DNA from: Chloroflexota bacterium
GTDB taxonomy: Bacteria; Chloroflexota; Dehalococcoidia; Lucifugimonadales; Australimonadaceae
Reading direction: 5' to 3'
NCBI GenBank assembly: GCA_028874795.1
Contig: JAPPHT010000009.1
Span: 1 to 56,092 of the forward strand
DNA length: 56,092 nt
Numbering within the stretch: position 1 is the stretch's first letter; each line of letters begins with the position of its first letter. A program made the translations under genes and the position numbers. This document shows, one piece after another, positions 26,848 to 35,444 of this stretch. The notes under the pieces are model-generated. The model was not told the DNA's origin. It did no database searches and saw only the letters and a list, made by a program, of their open reading frames with translations.

Positions 26848-27027
26848 TCAGCCCCCCGCCATGGGGTTAAGGGGCGACTCCTCCAGGGGCACGACGTCCT
26901 CTCGGGTTGTGGTGCTGCTGTCCCACTCCTCGTAAGGGAGCTCCTCGGCGGCGTCGGCGGCCTCCTTCTCGTTGGAGGCTTCGACGGTGGTCCTGAAGAG
27001 GACCTCATGGCTGACCAGGAATTTCAT
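26848..27027 (-). CDS. Small 59-residue protein after the acyl-CoA carboxylase gene
   Basis: Translation from the ATG at 27027 gives [20 protein letters not shown], then [20 protein letters not shown] and an acidic tail ending LNPMAGG. The beta strand, then a '[12 protein letters not shown]' helix, resembles small DpnD/PcfM-like proteins, a weak match by eye. It begins 34 bases after the carboxylase stop on the same strand, so it is probably co-transcribed. The reading frame is clean, but the ribosome site (AGGTCTGG) is weak. Confidence 0.6.
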   Translation of the reverse strand: MKFLVSHEVLFRTTVEASNEKEAADAAEELPYEEWDSSTTTREDVVPLEESPLNPMAGG

Positions 27028-27061
27028 GCTGCCAGACCTGAGGGTTCGCGCCGCGGGAGCG

Positions 27062-28624
27062 TCACAGCGGGATGTTGCCGTGTTTCTTGGGCGGGAGGGT
27101 GTCGCGCTTGTTCTGGAGGGCGTCGAGCGCGTGGATCAGGCGGGGCCGCGTCTGTGCCGGGTCGATCACGTCGTCGATGAAGCCGCGCTCAGCGGCCTGG
27201 TAGGGGTTCGCGAAGTTGGCGCGGTACTCCTCGATGAGTTCCGTGCGGACGGACTCCGGGTCCTTGGCGTCCGCGAGCTGGCGGCGGTGGATGATGTTCA
27301 CAGCGGCGTCCGGACCCATCACGGCTATCTCTGCGGACGGCCAGGCGAGGTTGATGTCCGTCCGCAGGTGCTTGCTGCCCATGACGACGTAGGCGCCGCC
27401 GTAGGCCTTGCGGGTTATGACGGTGATCTTTGGGACGGTGGCCTCCGCGTAGGCGTAGAGAAGCTTGGCTCCCTGACGGATGATGCCCCGGTGCTCCTGG
27501 TCCTGCCCCGGCATGTAACCCGGCACGTCCGCAAACGTGATGATGGGGATGTTGAAGGCGTCGCAGAAGCGGACGAAGCGGGCAGCCTTCACGGAGGCGT
27601 GGATGTCTATGACGCCTGCGAGGTAGGCCGGCTGCTGGGCGACTATGCCGACGCTGCGCCCGCTGAGCCTGCCGAAGCCGACGATCATGTTGGGCGCGAA
27701 CTCGTGCTGGACGTTGAGGAACTCGCCGTGGTCCAGCACCCGCTGGATGACCTCCAGCATGTCGTAGGAGCGCGTGGACTCCTGCGGCACGATGTCGCGC
27801 AACTCCTCGTCGGAGCGGTCGGGGTCGTCGTCCTGGTCGCCCATGGGAGGGTCATCCAGGTTGTTGAGGGGGATAAAGCTGAGGAGGATGCGGATGGTCT
27901 CCATGCACTCCTCTTCGGAGTCGAGAGTGAAGTGGGAGACGCCAGACAGGGTGGCGTGGGTGTCCGCGCCGCCGAGGGCCTCGTGCGTGATCTCCTCGCC
28001 GGTGACGGCCTTGATCACGTCCGGCCCGGTGATGAACATCTGGGAGATGCCGCGCACCATGAGCGTGAAGTCCGTGATGGCGGGGGAATAGACGGCGCCG
28101 CCCGCGGACGGGCCGAGGATGGCGGAGATCTGCGGGACGACACCGGATGCGAGCGTGTTGCGCATGAAGATCTCGCCGTAGCCGGCGAGGCTCACCACGC
28201 CCTCCTGGATGCGCGCGCCACCGGAGTCTGATATGCCGATTATGGGCGCGCCGTTCCGCATGGCGAGATCCATCACCTTGCAGATCTTCTCCGCGGCGAC
28301 CTCGGAGAGCGAGCCGCCGAAGACGGTGAAGTCCTGCGAGTAGATGTAGACGGTGCGTCCAGCGATCTTGCCGTAGCCGGTTATGACGGAGTCGCCGGGA
28401 AACTTCTTGTCCGCTGAACCGAACTCGCTGGAGCGGTGGGTCACGAACGAGCCGAGCTCCTCGAATGAGCCGGGGTCCACGAGCAACTCGATGCGCTCGC
28501 GGGCGGTGAGCTTCCCGCGTGCATGCTGTTGTTCCGCGCGGGCGTCTCCCTCCGACGAACTGATCCGCTCCTTGCGGCGCCTGAGTTCCTCCAGAGCCTT
28601 GTTGGTGGTCTTCTCGGCGGTCAT
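27062..28624 (-). CDS. Acyl-CoA carboxylase carboxyltransferase subunit (propionyl/methylmalonyl-CoA type)
   Basis: It transfers CO2 from carboxybiotin to a short acyl-CoA, or runs the reverse in decarboxylases. The 520 residues match PccB/MmdA. Motifs include [15 protein letters not shown] near the start, [18 protein letters not shown] and [16 protein letters not shown] for the first crotonase-like half, and [33 protein letters not shown] and [12 protein letters not shown] in the second. I place the start at ATG 28624 after GGGGAG; the frame is open to 28969, but those residues are non-family. No biotin carboxylase or carrier gene is adjacent, so the partners are encoded elsewhere. Substrate cannot be settled by eye. 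Confidence 0.9.
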   Translation of the reverse strand: MTAEKTTNKALEELRRRKERISSSEGDARAEQQHARGKLTARERIELLVDPGSFEELGSFVTHRSSEFGSADKKFPGDSVITGYGKIAGRTVYIYSQDFTVFGGSLSEVAAEKICKVMDLAMRNGAPIIGISDSGGARIQEGVVSLAGYGEIFMRNTLASGVVPQISAILGPSAGGAVYSPAITDFTLMVRGISQMFITGPDVIKAVTGEEITHEALGGADTHATLSGVSHFTLDSEEECMETIRILLSFIPLNNLDDPPMGDQDDDPDRSDEELRDIVPQESTRSYDMLEVIQRVLDHGEFLNVQHEFAPNMIVGFGRLSGRSVGIVAQQPAYLAGVIDIHASVKAARFVRFCDAFNIPIITFADVPGYMPGQDQEHRGIIRQGAKLLYAYAEATVPKITVITRKAYGGAYVVMGSKHLRTDINLAWPSAEIAVMGPDAAVNIIHRRQLADAKDPESVRTELIEEYRANFANPYQAAERGFIDDVIDPAQTRPRLIHALDALQNKRDTLPPKKHGNIPL

Positions 28625-28983
28625 CGCATCTCCCCGGCGCGTCAGCGCCGTATCTCCGAATCCTACCATCGGCCCGTGCCCAACGAAAGCGGCGCAAGAG
28701 CTTGCGGAGGTCACGGCCGTCGGCAAGACACTGCTTCGGGAACTGTGAAAGCCGTGGCCGAGGCATCGCGCACCGCGCCCGGGACGATGCAAGACGGCAC
28801 CGGGCCTGTGAAGACCGCGGAAGCACCGGTCCAACGTCGCCCCCGAAACTGTGAAGGAGGGGCGCGCAGACCGTTGCGCGCCTGTGAGACGCCAGCCAAA
28901 GAGGTGACAAATCAGGCGTTGCCGTAGTAACATTGTCGTTTGGAGTAAGGTATGGCGGATAGCGTTCACAGGGCGGGACAGGC
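28625..28983. promoter_or_regulatory. Divergent intergenic region with four CTGTGA repeats
   Basis: No gene lies here. The heptamer CTGTGA(A/G) occurs four times on the plus strand at 28743, 28806, 28849 and 28882, each beside a GC-rich flank. The spacings of 63, 43 and 33 bases are near whole turns of DNA. The region separates the carboxylase gene from the sigma-like/FtsZ operon and may hold operators for either. Confidence 0.35.
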
Positions 28984-29664
28984 ATGACGAGCCACTACTA
29001 CCAGTCCGACGAGGAGATCATCCGGCGTCTGCAGGTGATCCTCCACGACCAGGGAGATGCGTCACAGGACCGCACGCGTCGGGAGAGCGGGATCCGCGAG
29101 GTACGCAACCTGACCGCCGAACTGGCGGAGCGCATCTACAGGGAACCCGATGCGTGGGGCATCGACGAGATCCCCATGGAATACCGTGTGGACGCCGCTG
29201 CGGACACCCTGCTGCAGATGCTCTCCCGTGTGACCACGATGGGCAGCCCCAGGAATATCCGTGAGTGGTTCGTGAATGCTGTGGAGGACCGGTTCAAGGA
29301 ACTGTGGAGCTCCGCGGACAAGGAGACCAGGGCGCGGGAGACCGAAGAGGCGACCGCGCGTTCACGGGAGAAAGCCGCGGAGACCGGACAGGGCGCTTCG
29401 GTCGTCTTCGAGGAGAACGCCGAGCTGTGGCAGCGTTTCGAGGGAGAGTTTCCCCGTGACGCGTTCGCCCTGCGGCTGCGTTACGAGTTGAACCGTACCC
29501 CGGATGAGATGGCTGTGATGTTGGATGCGCCGAGTGAACGCGCTATCACGATCCGTCTGAACCGGGCCAAGGAACGTTTCCGCATGTACTGCGAGCAGGC
29601 CGGGCTGAGCCAGCGGGAAACCGCGGGGATACTGGCACAGTTCGCTGAGGAGCGGACTTCGTGA
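28984..29664 (+). CDS. Divergent sigma-70-like / ECF-like protein coupled to HTH-FtsZ
   Basis: A 226-residue soluble protein. The C-terminal ~70 residues ([20 protein letters not shown], then [30 protein letters not shown]) follow the pattern of sigma-70 region 4, with a helix-turn-helix after an LRY segment. The centre ([20 protein letters not shown]) resembles the end of region 2. The N-terminal part is helical and charged. Conserved promoter-melting residues are not obvious, so it may be a sigma-like regulator rather than a working sigma factor. Its TGA overlaps the GTG of the next gene (GTGA), so the two are translationally coupled. Confidence 0.6.
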   Translation: MTSHYYQSDEEIIRRLQVILHDQGDASQDRTRRESGIREVRNLTAELAERIYREPDAWGIDEIPMEYRVDAAADTLLQMLSRVTTMGSPRNIREWFVNAVEDRFKELWSSADKETRARETEEATARSREKAAETGQGASVVFEENAELWQRFEGEFPRDAFALRLRYELNRTPDEMAVMLDAPSERAITIRLNRAKERFRMYCEQAGLSQRETAGILAQFAEERTS

Positions 29665-31154
29665 CACAGCGTCCTTCCTCCAGCACTTTCCGCTCAGGGA
29701 GGGGCCCCTGGGTGCGTTTCGCCATGGGCGCGGGAGAGCGCTGGTTCAACCTCTCCGGGCGCGTTACGACCGAGATGCGGCAGTTCGGCGCCTACCTCCG
29801 CCAGATGCGCTACCGCCAGGGGTACACCATCCACGAGCTTTCCGACGAGTTGGACCTCCCCTACGAGGAGATGCTCCTGCTGGAAGTGGGCCTGTTGAAG
29901 CCCTCAGAGGTGGCATCTCCGACCTGGGTGCGGCTGATGCGTCTCCTGGAAGGCAGGGAAGTGCTCGTTCGCCGCGAGCGCCAGGAAGACCCGGACTTCG
30001 ATGAGCTCGATCCGGACGAGGCATGGGCGGCGGGCGAAGACGAGGCCGACACGTTCAGCGGGACGGCGCTGGGCCTGGGCCAGGCGCTGGGCATGGCCAG
30101 CATCAAAGTGGTCGGTGTGGGCGGCGGCGGCTCCAATGCTGTGCGGCGCATGTACCAGCAGCGCGTCCCAGGCGTCGAGTACATAGCGGTCAACACGGAC
30201 GCTCAGCACCTCATACGGCTGGACGTACCCCGCAAGGTGCGCATCGGAGACCGGCTCACGCGCGGCCTCGGTGTGGGAGGCAACCCCGAGCTGGGGCGCG
30301 AGGCCGCGGAAGAGTCCCGCGAGGACCTGTACGACCTGCTCAGCGGGACCGACCTCGTGTTCGTGGCCGCCGGCATGGGAGGGGGCACCGGGACCGGGGC
30401 GGCACCGGTGATCGCCGAGATCGCCAAGGAGGTTGGTGCGCTCACCATCGCAGTGGTCACCAAGCCGTTCGGCTTCGAGGGACAACAGCGCTCCATCCAG
30501 GCGGACGAAGGCATCGTTCGCCTGCGCGAGCACGTCGACACGATGATCCTCATTCCGAACGACCGGCTCTACGCGGTGTCGGACGAGCGAATGACCGCCG
30601 AGAACGCGTTCCGGATCGCAGACGACGTGTTGCGCCAGGGCGTGCAGTCCATCGCCGAGCTGGTGATGGTGGCGGGAGACATCAATCTGGACTTTGCGGA
30701 CATCCGCGCGGTGATGGCTGGCGCAGGCTCCGCCTGGATGGCGATAGGCCACGGGCGCGGCAAGGACAGGGCGTACGAGGCCGCCCGCGCGGCGATGGCG
30801 AGCCCATTGCTTCACGTGCCTGTGGAGGGCGCTACGCGAGTGCTGCTCAACATCACGTACGGGCCGGACGTCACACTGCAGGAAGTGTACGAGGCTTCCG
30901 ACATCATCAAGGGACTGGTGGACCCGCACGCCAATATTATCTTCGGCATGATCACCGACCCGAGCATGGAGGACGAGGTCCGCGTCACTGTGGTGGCGAC
31001 CGGCCTTACCGGCGGCGACAGCGTGGTCTCACAGTCGCTCGACGAGATACTCCAAGGGGCTCTGGATACGGAGGACACGGGTAGCACCATGCCGGGGTTC
31101 CTGCAGCGCATCGCCCGGTTCTTCAGCAACCTGTTCGGTGGGAGGCGCAACTAA
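29661..31154 (+). CDS. ftsZ: FtsZ with N-terminal XRE-like helix-turn-helix and C-terminal amphipathic helix
   Basis: FtsZ is the tubulin-like GTPase that builds the division ring. The GTPase core spans about residues 146-450: VGVGGGGSNAVRR (150-163), the tubulin signature GGGTGTGAAPV (240-250) and the catalytic T7 loop NLDFADIRAVM (342-352), all intact. Ahead of it, residues 39-100 form an XRE-like helix-turn-helix (FGAYLRQMRYRQGYTIHELS, then DELDLPYEEMLLLEVGLLKP), joined by an acidic linker. The tail lacks a recognisable FtsA/SepF-binding peptide. It ends in GFLQRIARFFSNLFGGRRN, an amphipathic helix that could bind membrane. GTG 29661 is preceded by GAGGAGCGG. No other division gene is nearby. 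Confidence 0.92.
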   Translation: MTQRPSSSTFRSGRGPWVRFAMGAGERWFNLSGRVTTEMRQFGAYLRQMRYRQGYTIHELSDELDLPYEEMLLLEVGLLKPSEVASPTWVRLMRLLEGREVLVRRERQEDPDFDELDPDEAWAAGEDEADTFSGTALGLGQALGMASIKVVGVGGGGSNAVRRMYQQRVPGVEYIAVNTDAQHLIRLDVPRKVRIGDRLTRGLGVGGNPELGREAAEESREDLYDLLSGTDLVFVAAGMGGGTGTGAAPVIAEIAKEVGALTIAVVTKPFGFEGQQRSIQADEGIVRLREHVDTMILIPNDRLYAVSDERMTAENAFRIADDVLRQGVQSIAELVMVAGDINLDFADIRAVMAGAGSAWMAIGHGRGKDRAYEAARAAMASPLLHVPVEGATRVLLNITYGPDVTLQEVYEASDIIKGLVDPHANIIFGMITDPSMEDEVRVTVVATGLTGGDSVVSQSLDEILQGALDTEDTGSTMPGFLQRIARFFSNLFGGRRN

Positions 31155-32548
31155 GGTTCGCCGTAGACCGTCGTGTGCGGCTTGAAGGCCGCCCACGCGA
31201 ACCAGAGGTGGTCCTGGGCGTTCACCCGCTCGAGTTGACGCCCGGCCAGCGGACCGCTCACCGCTCTCCCGAGCACGTTCCACAAGCTGCCTGTTCCTTG
31301 GTCCGTGATGGCGTTCCCATCGGAGACGAACGTGAGTCGCTCGCTGTCCAGCGTCGGGCGGAACACTCCCGTGGCGCCCACGTCCTCGGCGTCCGGGATG
31401 GAGCGCGCGCCGATCGCCGAGGTTGTGCCGAACTCGAAGAAGACGACGATCTCCTCTCCTCCGACCCGGTGATGGACAACTCGTTCCTGCGCGAGGCGTG
31501 AGTAGGGGAAGGCGACGGCCTCGCCGTTGATCTCGACGGCTGCAACACGCAGTTTCGGCGGCAGGCGCCGGTCTGCTTCGCCGCGGAACAGGAACGGCTG
31601 GGAGTCCGGGTTGTCATAGTTCACATACGGGTTGGTCCCGTAGCGGGAGCTGAACCCGGACGGGGCAAGAGTGAGTCCGTCCAGGTGCTCTGCTGCGAAG
31701 GTTGCCCACGAGACGATCTGCGCGGGCACGAACCGGAGCTGCGCGCCCGCGAGTTCTCCCGCGATGGCCTCTCCAGTGAGCTGCTGCCACCAGCTCTGCG
31801 TCTGCCGGTCCCACATGACGAGATCGCTGTTGCGGAGGTTGCCGGAGACGCCGAAGTCGTAGACCGTCCCGTCCAGAGTGCGATCGAAGACGACGGCGGA
31901 GTTGCAGAGCGGGCAGTAGGTCGCGCTGACGGGGACTCCTCCGAGTTCGTCGTTGACGATCTCGTGCCGGGTGAGGACCTGCAACGGGTATGCCTTCGCC
32001 TCCCCGTTCAACTCGAGCGCGATGACGGGTTCCGCGTCGGCGAGCCACTCGTTCGCCTCCGTCACGGAGACGAACCGGGGGTCGTCTATGGGCGGGATGC
32101 CGTCGCGTCCCACGCCACCGGAGATGACCTCCTCGTACGGGACGGTGTGGAAACGGAAATCGGTCTCCCAGACTCGGGTGGATAGGTGGGCGAGGCCGTC
32201 GGCGTAGCTGGCGTCGACCGCGACGCCGTAGGCGTTGCAGCCGTCGCAGGGCTCGACCACCGGCGTCGGGACGAGGGCTGACACGGCGGCCGTCGGCGTG
32301 GGAGACGAAGAGGGGACGAGCGCGGATACTGCAGCTGTCGGCGTCGGTGATGACGAGGGAACGAGCGCTGAGACAGCGGCGGTTGGCGTAGGCGCTCCTT
32401 CACCCGCGGAGGTGGGGATGCGCGCTTCGGCGGGCGTCGGCAGCGTGTCGGTCGAGACGCAGGCGCCGAAGGCGACGGCGAGCGCGGCGCACACGATGAA
32501 CAACGCGGGCGCCGTCGCACGCCGGCGAAGTATCGCCAGATGCTGCAT
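31151..32548 (-). CDS. DUF3179 lipoprotein
   Basis: An extracytoplasmic lipoprotein of unknown biochemical role. The signal peptide ends AALAVAFGAC. A low-complexity linker with three copies of a 15-residue Thr-Pro/Ala-Val-Ser unit follows. The DUF3179 domain (about residues 100-460) contains ALELNGEAKAYPLQVL, VSATYCPLCNSAVVFDR and SGNLRNSDLVMWDRQTQSWW. The two cysteines in CPLC are a family hallmark and could bind metal or form a disulfide. I use the ATG at 32548 rather than the longer frame (32626). Its stop overlaps the convergent ftsZ stop by four bases. Confidence 0.88.
   Translation of the reverse strand: MQHLAILRRRATAPALFIVCAALAVAFGACVSTDTLPTPAEARIPTSAGEGAPTPTAAVSALVPSSSPTPTAAVSALVPSSSPTPTAAVSALVPTPVVEPCDGCNAYGVAVDASYADGLAHLSTRVWETDFRFHTVPYEEVISGGVGRDGIPPIDDPRFVSVTEANEWLADAEPVIALELNGEAKAYPLQVLTRHEIVNDELGGVPVSATYCPLCNSAVVFDRTLDGTVYDFGVSGNLRNSDLVMWDRQTQSWWQQLTGEAIAGELAGAQLRFVPAQIVSWATFAAEHLDGLTLAPSGFSSRYGTNPYVNYDNPDSQPFLFRGEADRRLPPKLRVAAVEINGEAVAFPYSRLAQERVVHHRVGGEEIVVFFEFGTTSAIGARSIPDAEDVGATGVFRPTLDSERLTFVSDGNAITDQGTGSLWNVLGRAVSGPLAGRQLERVNAQDHLWFAWAAFKPHTTVYGEP
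32268..32390 (-). repeat. 45-bp tandem repeat in the DUF3179 linker
   Basis: Nearly three 45-bp units (starting at about 32268, 32313 and 32358) encode PTPTAAVSALVPSSS in tandem. Third codon positions differ between units while the peptide is kept, so the repeat is not brand new. Confidence 0.8.
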
Positions 32549-32552
32549 GGAG

Positions 32553-33017
32553 CTACGGGGCCTGTGCTGGACGACCGCCAGCGGGCCAGGGATTGTGGAA
32601 CGTGATGCCGGATGTGATGTACGCACCCTCTTCGTCCGCGCCGGTGAAGTCCTTGAGGATCTGCGTGATGGTCACGTCCAGCGTTGCGAAGTACTCTCCG
32701 GCGCCTGTGAGGTGCGCCGGTATCTCCTTCGCGGCGCCCTTCACGTAGTAAGTAAAGCGTTCGTCCACGAAGACGATGGTGATCTTGCCGTTCTCCCGCA
32801 TGTTGCGAGTGGTGGTGCTACCGTTGTAGGTGACGACGCGGATCGTGTTGGGGTCCCGCGCGCCCACCTCGCGGAAGGAGAGCAGGGCGGGGTGCGGCCA
32901 TCCGTTCCCATCAGCGGTGACGATGAGGATGGCGCGCCCGCGCTCAGTGGTGACGTCCTCGTACCAGAGGGCGTCGAAGAGGTCGGAGGGAAGTTCCGTG
33001 CCGATATCGTCGGACAT
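32553..33017 (-). CDS. Pyridoxamine 5'-phosphate oxidase-like flavin-binding protein
   Basis: A 154-residue split-barrel protein of the PNPOx-like superfamily, whose members bind FMN, F420 or heme. Visible features are GRAILIVTADGNGWPHPALL, the strand IRVVTYNGSTTTRNMRENGK and ITIVFVDERFTYYVKG. It lies between DUF3179 and ubiX on the same strand, six bases from the ubiX stop. Cofactor and substrate cannot be read. A link with the UbiX/UbiD flavin system is possible but only from position. Confidence 0.75.
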   Translation of the reverse strand: MSDDIGTELPSDLFDALWYEDVTTERGRAILIVTADGNGWPHPALLSFREVGARDPNTIRVVTYNGSTTTRNMRENGKITIVFVDERFTYYVKGAAKEIPAHLTGAGEYFATLDVTITQILKDFTGADEEGAYITSGITFHNPWPAGGRPAQAP

Positions 33018-33023
33018 GACTGT

Positions 33024-33608
33024 CTAATCGCCGGAGGAGGGGTCCTTGCCCTCCCAACGCTTGAACTGGGTGTTTTCGATGCCGAGGAGGTCCAGCACCT
33101 TTCCGACAGTGTGGTTCACGATATCGTCTATCGTCTGGGGGCCGGAGTAGAAGCCGGGGATGGGTGGCAGGATGACGCCGCCCATGTCCGTGACCGCGAG
33201 CATGTTGAGGAGGTGCCCGCGGTGGAGCGGCGTCTCCCGGGCAACGACCACGAGACGCCGGCGCTCCTTGAGGCAGACGTCTGCGGCGCGGGTTATGAGG
33301 TCGTTGTTGTAGGAGTTGGAGATGCCTGCGAGCGTCTTCATCGAGCACGGCACGACCACCATGCCGTCCGTCTTGAAGGAGCCGCTGGAGACGCTGGCGG
33401 CCATGTTCCGCGGGTCGTGGACGACATCGGCCATCGACTTGATGTCGTCTATGTTCCACTGCGGCGCTTCATACCTGATGGAGAGGTGAGCACCTTCCGA
33501 AAGGATGAGATGCGTCTCTACGTCCGGCATGTTGCTGAGCGCGCGCAGCGTGTAGATGCCGTAGATTGGGGCCGACGACCCCGTGATGCCGACGATGATT
33601 CTTGGCAT
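33024..33608 (-). CDS. ubiX: UbiX-family flavin prenyltransferase
   Basis: UbiX attaches a dimethylallyl group to FMN and makes the prenyl-FMN cofactor needed by UbiD decarboxylases. The start is PRIIVGITGSSAPIYGIYTL. Further motifs are VVVPCSMKTLAGISNSYNND, ERRRLVVVARETPLHRGHL and GGVILPPIPGFYSGPQTIDD, all typical. I use the ATG at 33608 (194 residues). The GSSAPIYG segment differs slightly from the usual GASG(A/S). It sits directly downstream of a UbiD gene, the usual pairing. Confidence 0.93.
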   Translation of the reverse strand: MPRIIVGITGSSAPIYGIYTLRALSNMPDVETHLILSEGAHLSIRYEAPQWNIDDIKSMADVVHDPRNMAASVSSGSFKTDGMVVVPCSMKTLAGISNSYNNDLITRAADVCLKERRRLVVVARETPLHRGHLLNMLAVTDMGGVILPPIPGFYSGPQTIDDIVNHTVGKVLDLLGIENTQFKRWEGKDPSSGD

Positions 33609-33671
33609 GGTTCTCTCGCGTGCGTCTTGTGTGGGGAGACACCCTGGCCGGCGTCTCCCCACACGCATGAC

Positions 33672-35147
33672 CTACGGGAGGCCGAACTCGTCCCAGCGCT
33701 CGCCCACCTTGTCCAGGATCGCCATCGTGGGCTTGGACGGCGGCGGGACCGGGAACTCTGTCGTCTTGTGCTCGCGCGTGGCGTCGATGCCCATCCCCTG
33801 CGAGGGCGGGATGAAGTCCATCTCCCCGGGGCGTCCGAGCGGTCGCGGCAGGAAGGCGCCCATGTGGACGTGCTTCGACGGCTCCGCGAACGAGACGATA
33901 CGCCACCAGACGTCGTTCCAGTCCCGCACGTCGCAGTCCTCGTCCACGACGACGACCCATCGGTAGCGGAGGTGGGAGTAGGCTGCGTCGATGATGTCCT
34001 TGGCTTGGCCCTCCTTCTCAATGGCGGCGCGAACGATGATGACGCCGCCCGCGCCCGCGTCCGGGAAGTGGACCTCCCTGATGTTGGTGAGGCCCGACTT
34101 GCTGACGAGCGTCTGCAGGATGGAGCCGGAGCGCATGAGCGGACGAGGGTAGTCCTCGATCCGCCCGCAGATGAGGCCGAAGTTGATGGGGTCCTTCCGG
34201 TGGGTGATGGCATTCACGCGGAAGACGAAGACCTCGTAGTTCTTGTTGTAGAAGCCGGAGGACTCTCCGTGCGGCCCGTCGTAGTAGCGCTCGCCGGCGA
34301 GGATCTCGCCTTCCAGGATGTACTCGGACTCTGCGGGCACCCAGACGTCGATGGTGTCGCACTTGACGAGCTCGACCGGGCGGCCTGCCCACGCGCCTGC
34401 GGCCTCGTACTCGGAGAGGCCGCTCTCGTTCTCAGGAACGGCAGTGCCTGCGGCGAGCACGAGCAGCGGGTCCATGCCGATAGCGATGGCACAGGGGGTG
34501 TTCTTCCCCTCGGCCTCGTTCTCCAGCACGTGGACGGCTCCGTTGCGGTCGCCGGCGCCGCCGTACGATGAGCCCCTGGGCGGGGCAGCGCCTACCTTGA
34601 AGTCGCCCTGGATCTTCACGGTCGTGTGGTTGCGGTCGATGATCATGGAGCGGTACTGCCCCATGTTGTGCGCGCCCGTCTTGGGGTCGACGGTGACGAC
34701 GCCCGCCGTGGTGGCGATATAGCGTCCGCCGTCAAGCTCGTGCCAGAGCGGAGTGGGGATCTCGCCGAGGTCGACGTCCTCACCGAAGACCTTCACCTCT
34801 TTCACGGGGCCGTCGTCCACCTTGACGGAAGGGAGGCGGTCGGCCATGCCTTGCTTGACGATGTCGTGGAGCTTTACCCAGTCCCTCGGCCCGTTGAAGG
34901 CGATGGAGAGCTGGTCCAACGAGTACATGATGTTCGTGACCAACTGCTTGTCCGGGTTGTCCTTGATGTTCTCGAAGAGGAGACCGGGCCCTGTGCGGAC
35001 GAGGTCGCGGTAGCTGATCGCGCCGACCTCATAGTCGAGGTCGACCTCGGCGGTGATGCGCTTGAGCAGGCCGCGCTCCTCCAGGATCATCATGTATTCG
35101 CGCATGCTCTTGTATGAAACAGGGTTTCTCTGTGCGGTGGTGGTCAA
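33672..35147 (-). CDS. UbiD-family (prenyl-FMN) decarboxylase, paralogue 1
   Basis: UbiD enzymes reversibly decarboxylate aromatic or alpha,beta-unsaturated acids using prenyl-FMN. The 491-residue length fits. The prenyl-FMN and metal region shows HNMGQYRSMIIDRN (Arg166) and SYGGAGDRNGAVHVLENE. The acidic catalytic motif is DGPHGESSGFY (Asp290, Glu295), with Asp in the first position where some members have Glu. The start is a TTG at 35147 after GGAGGAGAG. The next ATG in frame would remove conserved N-terminal residues. It precedes ubiX and shares high similarity with the UbiD at 35445. Confidence 0.92.
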   Translation of the reverse strand: MTTTAQRNPVSYKSMREYMMILEERGLLKRITAEVDLDYEVGAISYRDLVRTGPGLLFENIKDNPDKQLVTNIMYSLDQLSIAFNGPRDWVKLHDIVKQGMADRLPSVKVDDGPVKEVKVFGEDVDLGEIPTPLWHELDGGRYIATTAGVVTVDPKTGAHNMGQYRSMIIDRNHTTVKIQGDFKVGAAPPRGSSYGGAGDRNGAVHVLENEAEGKNTPCAIAIGMDPLLVLAAGTAVPENESGLSEYEAAGAWAGRPVELVKCDTIDVWVPAESEYILEGEILAGERYYDGPHGESSGFYNKNYEVFVFRVNAITHRKDPINFGLICGRIEDYPRPLMRSGSILQTLVSKSGLTNIREVHFPDAGAGGVIIVRAAIEKEGQAKDIIDAAYSHLRYRWVVVVDEDCDVRDWNDVWWRIVSFAEPSKHVHMGAFLPRPLGRPGEMDFIPPSQGMGIDATREHKTTEFPVPPPSKPTMAILDKVGERWDEFGLP

Positions 35148-35219
35148 CTCTCTCCTCCTGTGTTGTTGGATAGCCTGAAGCGGGGCACGGCGCTGCCGTG
35201 GTTGCAGCCGGGCCGGATG

Positions 35220-35417
35220 TTACGGGGAGAACTGAATGTCGACAGTGATGCGTTCGGGCAGACCGAACATTATCAGCAGCAAGACCGCCAAGGCCACGAC
35301 CGCCAGGCCGGCCAGCCAGAGTCCCATGCCGAAGCAGAACCCGTTGCAGAAGTTCAGCCCTGCGCCTTGTTGCTTGCCGCCTTCGCTGTCTATCAACCTC
35401 TCTGCCACATTTACCAC
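35220..35417 (-). CDS. Small single-span membrane protein between the two ubiD genes
   Basis: A 65-residue protein: a polar N-terminus with two cysteines (GLNFCNGFCFGMG), one hydrophobic helix (LWLAGLAVVALAVLLLIMFG) and a short tail. A GTG start at 35417 has a strong ribosome site (GGAGG, six bases upstream). I do not recognise the family. It might be an accessory subunit of one of the flanking decarboxylases or of the Tct transporter. Confidence 0.6.
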   Translation of the reverse strand: MVNVAERLIDSEGGKQQGAGLNFCNGFCFGMGLWLAGLAVVALAVLLLIMFGLPERITVDIQFSP

Positions 35418-35444
35418 GTCTGCCCTCCGTTCGTCAGCGGGGGT

